A stretch of 64,000 bases of DNA from Roseibium album (GCF_001404515.1 NZ_CXWE01000005.1:62001-126000); one strand, 5' to 3'. Shown: positions 55,701-64,000, counted from the stretch's first letter. Notes: a model not told the origin generated them from the sequence alone. Made by a program: numbers and translations.

Positions 55701-56464
55701 CGGCTGGATTGTTCATCGGCTGCCTTCCGGTAAAACTCCACGGCCCTCTTGTAGTCCTGCGTGCCAAAGGCGCCGGTTTCATGCATCAGACCGAGATTGA
55801 CCCAGCCGTTCGGGTTCCCGTCTTCGCCCGCCTTCCTGTAGAGCCGTGCTGCTTCCTTCAGGTCGACTTCGGTTCCGCGCCCGTTCTCGTAAAGCCATCC
55901 GAGCGCTGCCGTTGCTTCCGGGACACCGCCCCTGCTCGCCCACTGGATCCAGAAAAATGCCTGTCCGTCATGCTGGCGTATGCCCAGCCCGTCGAAATAC
56001 AGGTATCCAAGTCGCAGACCGCTCCAGCTATCGCCGTAATCGGCTCCCTGCTGATAGTAGGAGACAGCTTTTTCGTGGTCCTGAGGTCCGGCGATCCCGG
56101 TTTCGTAGTAGTATCCCAGTTGTGACTTTGCCCAGGGATACCCCAACGCTTCCGAGCGCTGAAAATATGAAAATGCCTTTTTGTAGTCCGGTTCCCACAG
56201 CTCGTCATTTTCATAGGCCAGACCAAGCCGGTAAAGGTCTTCGGGGTCTCCGGAGGTTTCCCGTGACAGGAGTTTCTCGAGCTCCTGCGCATCCGGCAAG
56301 GTATCCAGGTGATCGGGACCACTCTGTTGCGGTCCGAGTGAAGAATTGCTGCCGCCGCCCAATCTCCAGGACTGTTCCTGGTCCGCATCCCCCGACTTGC
56401 CCGCTGCAAGGGTGCCCATCGGCATGAGTGCCAGACCAACAAACAAACAAACTGCAAATTTCAT
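52730..56464 (-). CDS. Very large Sel1-like repeat protein, secreted
   Basis: A 1,244-residue protein starting with a signal peptide (KFAVCLFVGLALMPMGTLAAGK) and consisting almost entirely of Sel1 repeats (36-38 residues each, roughly 25 or more), for example LGYYYETGIAGPQDHEKAVSYYQQGADYG and LGWLYENGRGTEVDLKEAARLYRKAGEDG. A segment near residues 670-760 (LKAIAEASPLSAIGPLSQLIRN) is less regular. The ATG at 56464 is chosen for the signal peptide; a longer frame to 56569 has no good site. This is exceptionally long for the family. The probable location is periplasmic or surface, and partners are unknown. Confidence 0.8.
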   Translation of the reverse strand: MKFAVCLFVGLALMPMGTLAAGKSGDADQEQSWRLGGGSNSSLGPQQSGPDHLDTLPDAQELEKLLSRETSGDPEDLYRLGLAYENDELWEPDYKKAFSYFQRSEALGYPWAKSQLGYYYETGIAGPQDHEKAVSYYQQGADYGDSWSGLRLGYLYFDGLGIRQHDGQAFFWIQWASRGGVPEATAALGWLYENGRGTEVDLKEAARLYRKAGEDGNPNGWVNLGLMHETGAFGTQDYKRAVEFYRKAADEQSSRGMQKLGYIYYWGLGGDQDRKRAVSFFKRAIDLGSPYAHISLGLAYEQGGGLEQDYAKAAAHYQSAIDAEGYSRAKAYLAWLYQEGLGVEQDLTKSRDLFEEAAAVGQPFALTELGFALVYGTSGADRDVHRGRRLLEQAAADDYTAAILVLAEMYDTGSGVAKDPGEALELYRKSADLGNSDAFIALGDFYADGDQVERDFEKALQLYGQAREDGNSDALFELGYLYTRSEWPGHDFDKAMDYFREADEAGVENAATFLGIAHFHGEWADEDDKQARAYFERAADAGYYLAAKYLAYMEEEGLGGLTEKHEAVRHYELAAEGDELFAAQRLMTAYGDNGWMTPNRKKALRWTIRAGELGDADAAFEAAEVLHDDPSPENLEKASSLYRVAADDGNLDASVKWARMQILGEVEGADFFYGLDELKAIAEASPLSAIGPLSQLIRNDEKGPGKSRREAERELFLGLAYANGIIFPQDVAKADAHLRRSIEISSGAMPVVHLVIADLLLRTQPNSPEIIDEVMQHLNVAANRGEKLAQLALGEAFAIGKLQGRTVAEANDKKALMWLRLAAATMEDARYLLGSGLLRGLDPDVDVSTGIEMLKDLAAAGNASAALELGFHFSNEAIGDDYAPETALAWFQKSARFGNIDALNSIGLLHQNGLIEGHSNELAYDYLLRAANAGHADAAGSLGWHLKNGIGVERDIFAAEDWFLRSLEAGSEWASLNLAMLYIEQEKSFGRTKAGEAIPVLIEYADRGDAYAQITLGRVFADGNIVPADPRRGETYFRQALPVMPKPAHTALGNYYFLGKGGEVDYERAFKHYSVAADLGSGISLNNLGWMFEHGLHVGQDYEQAVTLYRASIEAGDTGALVAFGLLYRDGKGVSQDYGEANRLFRQALSRGSSAGKANAGWMMLHGWGVEPNRSEGMALLEESVSQNDHDGTYYMALLLEEGKFVEADMATAKKYYEIAADQGNFLAEAALERLQETEKTAIR

Positions 56465-56962
56465 TGCTCTACCAAAACACCCTAGAAAAACTTTCAACCG
56501 ACGTCGGCACGTTCGCGCCGAACCCGCACGGATCGACATTAGCCGTGGTGAAGTACGATGCGAGTTCATGTTTCAGTCCGTTTAAAACAAATTGCTGTGG
56601 GACCGGCAACAGTCGTTGAACCCGAAAACGGGATCCACCCTGAATTGAATTCAAAAAATGCGACGAAAGCTAAAGGAAGCGCTGTAAAAACGTGTGCCTG
56701 GACCCGCCGGAAAATTTGATTCGAGAATAAATTCAATCAAATTAGATAAAATAGCCCAGATTATTCACTGACTTTTAGAAAATCTTAAAGTGGGCATGCG
56801 CCAATGCGGATCATATTCTTGCTGCGGAGTATTTATTGTAACTTCCGTACAAATACAATTTGATGAAAATCTATTAACTCGCACTAACACCATCTAAAAA
56901 CCTTACCAAGTAGGCTCCTTCATGCGGTTGTTACCGGTGAATAGTATGTGGAGTGCGTCTAT
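56465..56962. other. 498-base AT-rich intergenic region
   Basis: Non-coding gap between the divergent Sel1 and GGDEF genes. The middle (56700-56900) is AT-rich and holds probable promoters in both directions, but no palindrome as clear as the operators elsewhere. No gene is supported. Confidence 0.5.
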
Positions 56963-58120
56963 ATGGATCTTCTGACGCTTTTTTCGGCGAATCTGCTTTT
57001 GCTGCTGATTTTCGCCATTTCGTTTCAGGCGATGTCGCTACGCGTTACACAAAGCACGCATTGGCGCAGCTGGGCTGCTGCCAACGCCTTGCTGGTTGCA
57101 GCCCTGGTCTGTTTTGCATTTGAGCGTGTTCTCCCGGATCTGGCGGCCTACCTCCTACCCAATACATTGCTTTTGCTGGGATTCGGCTTTCACCTTTACG
57201 CCGCGCGTGTGCTTGCCCGCTTGCCGAACAAAGTGAGCGACGTTTTTGCGCCGGCATTCGCGAACCTTCTTGTCGGCATGCTTGCCTATCTGTTGTCCGA
57301 CCCGACCCTGGCCTATGTCGGCGGAAACGTCATTTTCACGATCCTGTGCGTCGCGACGATCGCCGCCTATACTTCCAAGAACTTCCACGGCCTGATCTCG
57401 GTAATCGGTCTGGTCCTGGCGTTCTTCTTTCTCGCTGCGGTCGGAGGGCTGCGCGTCTATCACGGGCTCACAGGCGATGGCGCCACCGGTCCCGGCATGA
57501 TCAACGACATGATGCAGGATCTTCACCTGATGAGCGCCATGTTGTTCGTAAGCCTGACGGGCGCATTCTCAACAGCTCTTTCCTTTGAGCAGGTGGCCCA
57601 GCGTCACAAGGAAGCCGCACGGCGCGATCCGCTGACCGGTGCATATAATCGCCGAGAATTTCAGGTGCGCCTTGAAGATCTGCTTCACGCGCCCGAAAAG
57701 AAATCATTCGGCCTGTTGAATTTCGATCTGGATCACTTCAAGCAGGTCAATGACGAGTACGGGCATCTGGCAGGCGATCAGGCGCTGGTTAAGGTCGTTG
57801 CGGCCGTAAAGGCACAGCTCCGGCAAGACGATTGTTTTGCTCGGCTAGGCGGCGAGGAATTCGCGGTCCTGTTGCCGAACATTTCACGGGAAAACGCGGC
57901 AAAGGTGGCAGACCGCCTTCGTCGGCGTATCTCTGACATCAGGTTCGAATTCGCACCGGAAGAATTCCGGATCACCGCCTCTGCCGGAATTTATCACGGC
58001 GACGGCAATCAACTGCTGATGGAAGACCTGATGCAGGTCGTCGACGAAAGCCTTTATTCGTCAAAGAACAACGGACGCAATTGCGTGACATTCGCACGCG
58101 CGCTGCAGGCGACCCATTAA
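56963..58120 (+). CDS. Membrane-bound diguanylate cyclase (GGDEF)
   Basis: A 385-residue protein with about six hydrophobic segments in its first 200 residues and a C-terminal GGDEF domain. The active-site loop is GGEEF (296-300), and an inhibitory I-site RQDD (287-290) lies the usual five residues before it. This predicts a catalytically active cyclase that makes c-di-GMP and is feedback-inhibited. Both DPLTGAYNRREF and the FDLDHFKQVNDEYGHLAGD metal motif are intact. The start is ATG 56963, behind GTGGAG. The membrane part is probably a MASE-like sensor, and its signal is unknown. Confidence 0.9.
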   Translation: MDLLTLFSANLLLLLIFAISFQAMSLRVTQSTHWRSWAAANALLVAALVCFAFERVLPDLAAYLLPNTLLLLGFGFHLYAARVLARLPNKVSDVFAPAFANLLVGMLAYLLSDPTLAYVGGNVIFTILCVATIAAYTSKNFHGLISVIGLVLAFFFLAAVGGLRVYHGLTGDGATGPGMINDMMQDLHLMSAMLFVSLTGAFSTALSFEQVAQRHKEAARRDPLTGAYNRREFQVRLEDLLHAPEKKSFGLLNFDLDHFKQVNDEYGHLAGDQALVKVVAAVKAQLRQDDCFARLGGEEFAVLLPNISRENAAKVADRLRRRISDIRFEFAPEEFRITASAGIYHGDGNQLLMEDLMQVVDESLYSSKNNGRNCVTFARALQATH

Positions 58121-58140
58121 GCGAAAACCGGTTGGCAAAT

Positions 58141-59037
58141 TCAGGAATAGGCTTCAATCAGCCTTGTGACTTCCTTGTCCCGTGCCGATTCGCTCTTTCC
58201 ACCCATCACGACAACAATCAACTGCTTGCCGCCGCGCCTGGCTGTGGCCACAAGATTGTAGCCCGACATGCGGATGTAGCCGGTTTTCAATCCATCAACG
58301 CCTGCAACCTTTCCAAGAAGATTGTTCGTGGCCTTGAAGGTCCGGCCGTTGTAAGCGAATGATTTTGCCCGATAGTAACCTGCATATTGGGGAAAGCGCC
58401 GTTTCAGGGCCAGGCCGAGTTTCGCCATGTCCCGGGCGCTCGTCACCTGTTTCGGGTCCGGTAGCCCCGTTGCGTTGACGAAGCGCGTCCTGGTCAGTCC
58501 GAGCGCCCTTGCTTGCTGTGTCATCTGACGTGCAAAGGCTGCTTCACTTCCCGCAAGATTTTCGGCAATTGCCATGCCGACGTCATTTGCGGACCTGACT
58601 GCCAGCGCGCGCGCCGCCTGTTGCACCGTAATCGTTGATCCTGCTTTCAGCCCAATTTTCGCCGGCGGTTGCGCTGCCGCGTTCTCCGACACGGTCAAAG
58701 GAGACGACAGCGTGTAACGACCTTCCGCCACGGCTTCGAACAGGAGATACAGCGTCATCATTTTGGTCAGGGACGCGGGAAAGCGGGCGGCATCCGCGTC
58801 AACCGCATAAAGCTCCTCGCCGGTTCCCGCATTCAGGACAAGCGCCGAAAAACCCTTCTCCTCTGCGGTGGCAGGAGCATATGCACTGACGGGAACCGAA
58901 GTGGTCTCAACGGATGTAACTGCCGCCGAAGACACTGCCGGTGGTGAAGACGGCTGGTTCTGTGCGGTCTGACAGGCAGCCAGAAAAAGCGCCAGCAGGA
59001 GTATCGAAATCTTCGTGGGAAATATGCTTGATCGCAT
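58141..59037 (-). CDS. D-alanyl-D-alanine carboxypeptidase lipoprotein (peptidase S11)
   Basis: A 298-residue S11 penicillin-binding protein. The active-site SxxK is Ser89-Leu-Thr-Lys92, SAN is the second motif (VRSANDVGMAIAENL) and KTG the third (GLKTGYIRMSGYNLVA). The N-terminus has a lipobox (LFLAAC, Cys22), so it is probably an outer- or inner-membrane lipoprotein in the periplasm. It trims the terminal D-Ala from peptidoglycan pentapeptides. It lacks the usual long C-terminal PBP5 domain. It is convergent with the GGDEF gene, only 20 bases apart. Confidence 0.9.
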   Translation of the reverse strand: MRSSIFPTKISILLLALFLAACQTAQNQPSSPPAVSSAAVTSVETTSVPVSAYAPATAEEKGFSALVLNAGTGEELYAVDADAARFPASLTKMMTLYLLFEAVAEGRYTLSSPLTVSENAAAQPPAKIGLKAGSTITVQQAARALAVRSANDVGMAIAENLAGSEAAFARQMTQQARALGLTRTRFVNATGLPDPKQVTSARDMAKLGLALKRRFPQYAGYYRAKSFAYNGRTFKATNNLLGKVAGVDGLKTGYIRMSGYNLVATARRGGKQLIVVVMGGKSESARDKEVTRLIEAYS

Positions 59038-59155
59038 TTACTTGCTCACACCTGTCCGGCTTCGTCTTGTTAGTTTTTCTCTCGAACGTGCATCACTGAC
59101 CGAGATGTTTACGCCCGAGCAGAGCTTTCCAGAAACTGATACGCTTCATTGGCAC

Positions 59156-59917
59156 TCAGGCTTTCAATTTGTATCCGGTCTTGAAGATCCAGTGCACTAT
59201 GGCGAGTGAAACACACAGAAACAACATGGTTGCGCAAAGAGATAGCCAGAGACTGACATCAGCCTGACCGTAAAAACTCCAGCGAAAACCCGATATCAGA
59301 TAGACGACGGGATTGACCAGCGTCAGCTTCTGCCAGAATTCGGGTAGCATGTTGATGGAATAAAAGCTGCCGCCTAGGAAGGCAAGCGGCGTCACGATCA
59401 GCATCGGCACGAATTGCAGCTTTTCGAAATTGTCCGCCCAGATGCCGATGATGAAACCCAGCAACGCGAATGTCACCGCTGTCAGAACGAAAAAGGTCAC
59501 CATCCAGAACGGGTGCTGGATCTCGATATCAACGAAGAAGTTCGCCGTAACGAGAATGATCAGCCCTACGAGCATGGATTTGGAAACGGCTGCCCCGACA
59601 TACGCTATCGTAATCTCCAGATAGGAGATCGGTGCGGAAAGCACTTCGAAAATTGTGCCGGTAAAGCGTGGAAAATAAATGCCGAAGGACGCATTCGACA
59701 GGCTTTGGGTCATGAGCGAAAGCATGATCAGACCCGGCACAATAAACGCTCCGTATCCGACGCCGTCAACTTCGGAGATCCTCGACCCGATCGCTGCGCC
59801 AAACACGACGAAATAGAGCACGGTTGAAAGCACCGGTGATATCACGCTCTGCATGACCGTGCGTTTTGTCCGTGCCATTTCCGCGAGGTAAATGGATTTG
59901 ACCGCTCCGAAATTCAT
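59156..59917 (-). CDS. ABC-2 type transporter permease
   Basis: A 253-residue membrane protein of the ABC-2 (DrrB/NodJ-like) family with about six hydrophobic segments. It starts [39 protein letters not shown], and [37 protein letters not shown] is the conserved C-terminal signature. Its gene starts the base after the GNAT gene ends, in an operon with the ATPase upstream. The exporter probably moves a lipid, polysaccharide or drug; substrate unknown. Confidence 0.9.
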   Translation of the reverse strand: MNFGAVKSIYLAEMARTKRTVMQSVISPVLSTVLYFVVFGAAIGSRISEVDGVGYGAFIVPGLIMLSLMTQSLSNASFGIYFPRFTGTIFEVLSAPISYLEITIAYVGAAVSKSMLVGLIILVTANFFVDIEIQHPFWMVTFFVLTAVTFALLGFIIGIWADNFEKLQFVPMLIVTPLAFLGGSFYSINMLPEFWQKLTLVNPVVYLISGFRWSFYGQADVSLWLSLCATMLFLCVSLAIVHWIFKTGYKLKA

Positions 59918-60433
59918 TCAGACACCTGTTTCCGCTGTCATTTTCGACGCCCCGGACGCTTTGTTTTCAAGAACCATTTCCATCCTGGGCAGCGTCCTGC
60001 CGGCAATGGAACCGGAGGCAACCCTGCCGATCGTTCGAAACCCCATCCGGGCGTAAAACGTTTCCGCAGCAGGATCCGAGTCAACACCTACAAGGACCAG
60101 TTCCAGGGCCGTTGCCCTGGCAAGCAGATGATCGAACAGGGTTCTGCCAATGCCTTTGCCGTGCCAATCCGGATCAACGAAACAGGTTTCAAGTTCACCG
60201 TTTCCGTCTTCCGAGGCGGACAGGCGGATACATCCGACAAGCGATCCTTGAGCGGTTTCAGCAAGCCAGAAATCATCCTTTTCTATCCATGCGGGCTGAA
60301 TACGCAGCTCGTCAGCACACTGCCGCATGAAGTCATCGTCGTAGCCGTTGGACTGCTTGGACTTCATGCAAAGATCCGTGAGCGCCTGGCTGTCACTCAG
60401 GTTCGCTTTTCTAATGGAAAAATCCACACCCAT
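59918..60433 (-). CDS. GNAT family N-acetyltransferase within an ABC exporter operon
   Basis: A 171-residue GNAT protein: motif A is ETCFVDPDWHGKGIGRTLFDHLLARA (GxGIG), followed by LVLVGVDSDPAAETFYARMGFRTIGRVASGSIAGRTLPRMEM. It lies between the ATPase gene (5 bases away) and the permease gene (0 bases away), so it is tightly cotranscribed. A role in modifying the transported molecule, or in self-resistance, is a reasonable inference. Substrate unknown. Confidence 0.8.
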   Translation of the reverse strand: MGVDFSIRKANLSDSQALTDLCMKSKQSNGYDDDFMRQCADELRIQPAWIEKDDFWLAETAQGSLVGCIRLSASEDGNGELETCFVDPDWHGKGIGRTLFDHLLARATALELVLVGVDSDPAAETFYARMGFRTIGRVASGSIAGRTLPRMEMVLENKASGASKMTAETGV

Positions 60434-60438
60434 TCAAC

Positions 60439-61365
60439 TCATCCTCTCTTCACCAGATCGACAAAAATGTCTTCAAGAGACGACTGGTCGGTCTGCAAGT
60501 CCTGAAAACGAACGCCAGCTTCGGCCAGATCCGTCAAAAGAGCGGTGATTCCCGTTCTCTCAGCATGGGTATCGTAAGTGTAGATCAGGTGGGTTCCATT
60601 GTCCTCGAGTGTCAGATTGTAGTGCGACAGGCTGTCCGGCACAGACGTGAGTGGATCTGCCAGGTTCAGCTTCAGCAGCTTGCGGCCGAGTTTGCGCATG
60701 AGCTCGGCCTTTTCCTCGACAAGGATAATTTCCCCCTTGTCAATGACACCGACCCTGTCAGCCATCTCCTCGGCTTCCTCGATATAGTGGGTCGTCAGGA
60801 TGATCGTGACGCCACGCTCTTTCAGCTCTCCAACGATGCGCCACATATCGTGGCGCAATTCCACATCGACACCGGCCGTGGGCTCATCGAGGAACAGAAT
60901 CTTGGGTTCGTGGGCCAGCGCCTTGGCAACAAGCAACCGGCGTTTCATGCCGCCTGACAGTGCCATTATCATGTTCTTGCGCTTGTCCCACAGCGTGAGG
61001 TCCTTGAGAACTCCCTCCAGGAACTTTCGATCAGGCGGCAATCCGAAAAGCCCCCTGCTCAATGCGACCGTATCACCAACAATTTCAAACGGTGCTGTCG
61101 GCATTTCCTGTGGAACCAGACCGATCAGGCTGCGCGCTGCGCGAAAATCCTTCTGGGCGTCAAATTTTCCGACCTGAATGCTCCCGGACGTCGGCCGGAC
61201 CAAACCGCAAATCGTGCTGATTAGTGTCGTCTTGCCAGCACCGTTGGGACCAAGCAGTGCAAACACTTCTCCTTCCTTGATGTCCAGAGACACGGATTTG
61301 AGCGCCTGGAAACCGCCGTCATAGGTTTTTTCCAGATTGCGGACGGAGAGTATCGGAGGCATCAA
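60439..61365 (-). CDS. ABC transporter ATP-binding protein (DrrA/NodI-like)
   Basis: A 308-residue ATPase. Walker A is [11 protein letters not shown] near residue 39, the signature is [15 protein letters not shown], and Walker B is [10 protein letters not shown], with the H-loop [15 protein letters not shown]-terminal extension of about 90 residues, typical of DrrA-type exporters, follows. It partners the ABC-2 permease two genes on. The order ATPase-GNAT-permease suggests an export system. It is probably the first gene of the operon. Confidence 0.92.
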   Translation of the reverse strand: MMPPILSVRNLEKTYDGGFQALKSVSLDIKEGEVFALLGPNGAGKTTLISTICGLVRPTSGSIQVGKFDAQKDFRAARSLIGLVPQEMPTAPFEIVGDTVALSRGLFGLPPDRKFLEGVLKDLTLWDKRKNMIMALSGGMKRRLLVAKALAHEPKILFLDEPTAGVDVELRHDMWRIVGELKERGVTIILTTHYIEEAEEMADRVGVIDKGEIILVEEKAELMRKLGRKLLKLNLADPLTSVPDSLSHYNLTLEDNGTHLIYTYDTHAERTGITALLTDLAEAGVRFQDLQTDQSSLEDIFVDLVKRG

Positions 61366-61564
61366 GTTCCAACCGGTTCAGATAAATCAATTTGACCAGA
61401 CGGCCAAAGTCGCATGTGGACGATACCGCCGCAAGATGCAAGTCAAAGGGTTTGCTGACAGCACGATGTCACCATCGACGCGACAACTTTTGTTCCATCA
61501 CGCTGCAAGCGTCAACTCACCGTTCGTGGCAGGACATTTCTGGTCAGCCGGTTGGAACAAGCGA

Positions 61565-62215
61565 CTAATACAGGGTTTTCCTGTATTCCTCTTCGAGATT
61601 CTGCTCCAGGGTGTCCAGCTCCGCATCGTCCGCCGGTGCGCTGTTCGACTGATCCAGAATAATGTTCATAAGCGATGGCATTTCGCTGCGATCCTGAAAC
61701 CGGTCCGGGTCCCACATGTGCGACCGGCGAAACGCCTTGGCGCAATGCATGAAAACGCTGTCAACCTTGATCAGTATAGCAATTTTGGGACAACGCCCGT
61801 TTACGCTCATGGTCTCCAGCAGTTCCGGGTCGACCACAAGCCTCGCCGTTCCGTTGATACGCAAGGTGTCGTCGAAACCGGGAATCACGAACAGCAACCC
61901 AACACTCGGATTGGAAATTATGTTGACGAGACTGTCGAGACGATTGTTTCCGGGGCGATCGGGAACAACCAGGGTTTTCTCGTCGATGACCCTGACAAAA
62001 CCTGCGGGGTCGCCGCGTGGACTAACGTCTGCCTTGCCATCTGCGTGTTGCGTGCCCAGGCAAAGGAAGGGCGAACGCGCGATAAAGTCCCGCGCATGCC
62101 TGTCGAGTGTCGTCTGACACTTTTTGACCGCCAACTCGTGGATCGGCTGAAAGAGTTTTCGCAGCGATGTCTCATCTTCGACGACAAACTCCGGATTGAG
62201 ATTGAATTCCTGCAT
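61565..62215 (-). CDS. Pyridoxamine 5'-phosphate oxidase-family FMN-binding protein
   Basis: A 216-residue split-barrel flavoprotein of the MSMEG_1061-like PNPOx group. The conserved pieces are FLCLGTQHADGKADVSPRGDPAGFVRVID, TLVVPDRPGNNRLDSLVNIISNPSVGLLFVIPG and TLRINGTARLV. The start at 62215 follows GAGGGAAGTG. Such proteins reduce flavin-dependent substrates or bind FMN/heme and are not B6 enzymes. It is divergent from the pirin gene across a 324-base gap. Function is not assigned. Confidence 0.8.
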   Translation of the reverse strand: MQEFNLNPEFVVEDETSLRKLFQPIHELAVKKCQTTLDRHARDFIARSPFLCLGTQHADGKADVSPRGDPAGFVRVIDEKTLVVPDRPGNNRLDSLVNIISNPSVGLLFVIPGFDDTLRINGTARLVVDPELLETMSVNGRCPKIAILIKVDSVFMHCAKAFRRSHMWDPDRFQDRSEMPSLMNIILDQSNSAPADDAELDTLEQNLEEEYRKTLY

Positions 62216-62539
62216 ATGTGCACTTCCCTCGCATCCAATTGATCCATCAGGTTCTGCCAGGACACCGAATGTCAAGAGTGCCCGTGTTTGCTGGTTCCCG
62301 CCCCCTTCGAAGTCCAGAAAACTTGAGCAAGCCATTCGATCGGCAAAACACTTCGGAGACCATGCTACTGCGCTTGAGGTACGTACGTAAGCCGAAGTTC
62401 AACTGTCAATTAGCAAGACCCGAAACAAGTCTCCCCATTGTTTCCCCGGACTGAACACTGCGTTCGGACGTCACGGGGTGGGTTTTACGGCGATCAACGC
62501 TATTTTGGCTGGAACACATTGGAAAAAAGGCCTGCAGCA
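62216..62539. other. 324-base divergent promoter region
   Basis: Gap between the PNPOx-like gene and the pirin gene. No gene is supported and no striking palindrome was noticed. The in-frame extension of the pirin reading frame to 62438 lacks a ribosome-binding site. Confidence 0.4.
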
Positions 62540-63442
62540 ATGTCGATACGCCCTGTGACCCATATCGGTTCCACGCAGCCAACACTGGAAGGTGCAGGTG
62601 TGAAACTTGAACGAGTGTTCGGTTTTCAGGAACCGGAGATGCTCGATCCGTTTCTGTTGCTCGATGATTTTCGCAACGATCGTCCGGAGGATTATCTTGC
62701 AGGATTTCCCTGGCACCCGCACAGGGGCATCGAGACGATTACCTATGTTCTTGCCGGGACGGTTGAACACGGGGACAGCCTCGGCAACAAGGGAGACCTG
62801 GGTGCAGGTGACGTGCAGTGGATGACAGCAGGCCGGGGCATCATGCACCAGGAAATGCCGAAGGGCGACGCAAACGGACTGATGCACGGCTTTCAGCTCT
62901 GGGCAAACCTGCCCTCCTCGCTGAAAATGACGGAACCGCGCTACCAGGATGTCGCCTCGAACGAGATCCCGGTTGTTATCGACGATGACGGATCGTCCGC
63001 ACGCATCATTTGCGGTGAATTCTGGGGGAAGCGCGGACCTGTAGATGGAATTGCGGCAGAACCGCAATATCTCGACATCCATGTTCCGGCCGGAAAGAAA
63101 AAGCGCTTCAAGGTCGATACCTACAAACAGACTTTTGCCTATATTTTCGAAGGGTCCGGCACATTTGAAGGGTCGTCAGATGCATTTGGCATCCTGACGG
63201 AAAAGGAATTCGGCGGTGAAGAACTGAAGATCCGCGACCAGACCGGTGACCGCACGCTCGTCATCTTCGGTACGGGTGATGAAATCGTCGTTCAGGCGGG
63301 CGATGAGGGCATCCGCTTTCTTCTCGTTTCGGGCGCTCCGATAAAGGAGCCTGTCGCATGGCACGGCCCGATCGTCATGAACACGCGAGATGAACTGCTG
63401 CAGGCCGTCACGGAGCTACAGAACGGATCGTTTATCAGGTAG
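62540..63442 (+). CDS. Pirin family protein
   Basis: A 300-residue bicupin pirin. The metal ligands are His59 and His61 (FPWHPHRGIETITYVL), His103 and Glu105 (GIMHQEMP), matching His56/His58/His101/Glu103 of human pirin. Bacterial pirins are often quercetin dioxygenases or redox-sensitive regulators. The start is ATG 62540 with AAAGG upstream. It stands by itself, divergent from an FMN protein; a hairpin follows it. Confidence 0.88.
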   Translation: MSIRPVTHIGSTQPTLEGAGVKLERVFGFQEPEMLDPFLLLDDFRNDRPEDYLAGFPWHPHRGIETITYVLAGTVEHGDSLGNKGDLGAGDVQWMTAGRGIMHQEMPKGDANGLMHGFQLWANLPSSLKMTEPRYQDVASNEIPVVIDDDGSSARIICGEFWGKRGPVDGIAAEPQYLDIHVPAGKKKRFKVDTYKQTFAYIFEGSGTFEGSSDAFGILTEKEFGGEELKIRDQTGDRTLVIFGTGDEIVVQAGDEGIRFLLVSGAPIKEPVAWHGPIVMNTRDELLQAVTELQNGSFIR

Positions 63443-63493
63443 CGGGCACGCAACTGTTTCCGTTGCCTTGTAACTTTCACAATCTCTGGATAC

Positions 63494-63524
63494 GGCTGTC
63501 CGGCAATCACATTACCGGACAGCC
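63494..63524 (+). other. Perfect 10-bp hairpin abutting a start codon
   Basis: GGCTGTCCGG (63494-63503), 11-base loop, CCGGACAGCC (63515-63524), ending immediately before the ATG at 63525. There is no T-run, so it is not a typical terminator. It could be a translation-control element, or a terminator of pirin with the GNAT starting elsewhere. Confidence 0.6.
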
Positions 63525-64000
63525 ATGCCTCTCAAACTCCGTTCCGCCACGCCCGCCGATGCCCTCGACCTGACGGGTATCCTCCACCGTGCCAAGGCGT
63601 CCTGGGGATATCCCGAGGCAAAGATGACGGAATTCATGGAAGCGTGGAGTATTCATGAAACCACGATCCGCGCGCTTGAAATGACTGTCGCCGAGCAGGA
63701 TGGTATCCCCCTCGCCTTTTCGGGTGTCACGAAAGAAGGTGAAGATACACTTCTTGTCGATTTTCTGTTTGTTGATCCCGAGGCACAGGGAAAGGGTATC
63801 GGCAATCTGCTCCTGAAACGCGCAGAGGATTTTGCACGACAAAAGAAACTTTCACGTCTTTCTCTTGAATCCGATTTCCACGCAGGCGCGTTTTACGAAA
63901 AACACGGGTTCCGGACCATGGCCACCCGTCCAAGTGAAATGTCGCCCGGAAAAGACATTCCTCTCATGGAAAAGGTGCTTCCGCCCTGCGTGCACAGGGT
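63525..64000 (+). CDS. GNAT family N-acetyltransferase (3' end beyond window)
   Basis: The frame from ATG 63525 is open to the window end (158 codons). It has GNAT motif A (LLVDFLFVDPEAQGKGIGNLLLKRAEDFARQ) and the terminal FYEKHGFRTMATRPSEMSPGKDIPLMEKVL, so the domain is nearly complete and only a short tail is missing. A strong hairpin stands immediately before the ATG, and no ribosome-binding site is visible. Downstream starts are possible but would truncate the conserved first strand (KLRSATPADALDL). Confidence 0.75.
   Translation, partial: MPLKLRSATPADALDLTGILHRAKASWGYPEAKMTEFMEAWSIHETTIRALEMTVAEQDGIPLAFSGVTKEGEDTLLVDFLFVDPEAQGKGIGNLLLKRAEDFARQKKLSRLSLESDFHAGAFYEKHGFRTMATRPSEMSPGKDIPLMEKVLPPCVHR

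Overview
The window looks like chromosomal DNA from a GC-rich alphaproteobacterium. Core genes (ilvB-ilvH, ilvC, serA, pdxJ, gatC/gatA, tRNA-Lys), TRAP transport, a VPLPA-CTERM surface protein, a Zur-type box and many short operons suggest a marine member of the Rhizobiales/Rhodobacterales, for example a Roseibium/Labrenzia-like (Stappiaceae) genome. That placement is inference from gene content; no 16S rRNA or phylogenetic marker was compared. I see no phage, integrase, insertion sequence or CRISPR array.

Layout. 0-13 kb: a glutamine-synthetase-like ligase with a MetX-like hydrolase; a GMC oxidoreductase with a Tat-exported partner and a glyoxalase-like protein; a MarR-controlled locus; two tandem metzincin-like proteases with peptidoglycan-binding domains; a DeoR regulator divergent from a NagA-like deacetylase. 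14-26 kb: a catabolic cluster of ten genes (ThDP enzyme, acylating aldehyde dehydrogenase, two TIM-barrel proteins of which one is fused to an HPPD-like dioxygenase, citryl-CoA-lyase-like protein, TRAP transporter, Gfo/Idh/MocA dehydrogenase, GntR regulator). Its three transcription units each carry the same 13-bp palindrome, AATATCTGATATT. 26-35 kb: tRNA-Lys, ilvBH with a leader-peptide attenuator, an arylamine N-acetyltransferase, an ArsR/AHSA1 locus, serA, and a guanidine-II riboswitch in front of an SMR exporter. 35-45 kb: VPLPA-CTERM protein, zinc-responsive COG0523/DUF1826 operon under a Zur-like box, a DCC-SDR/DUF4166 pair, pdxJ, LysE exporter, LprI-MliC protein, siderophore-interacting protein, YHS protein. 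45-64 kb: TetR regulators with clear operators, gatC-GNAT-gatA, an L-2-hydroxyglutarate-oxidase-like enzyme, ilvC, two Sel1-repeat proteins (one over 1,200 residues), a diguanylate cyclase, a D,D-carboxypeptidase lipoprotein, an ABC exporter with an embedded GNAT, an FMN protein, a pirin, and a GNAT cut off by the window end.

The strongest candidate for an undescribed system is the 14-26 kb cluster. All its genes appear to be one regulon, imported by its own TRAP system, and its enzyme set matches no pathway I know. The QuiC-like protein in it has lost three of the four metal ligands of dehydroshikimate dehydratase but keeps the iron triad of its dioxygenase half. Other points of interest are the tandem metzincins with no signal peptide, a NagA homologue with Tyr where the metal-binding Glu should be, and several near-perfect operators that can be paired with adjacent regulators.

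All assignments come from reading the sequence. Start codons were chosen by ribosome-binding site and family alignment, so several are downstream of the longest open frame.
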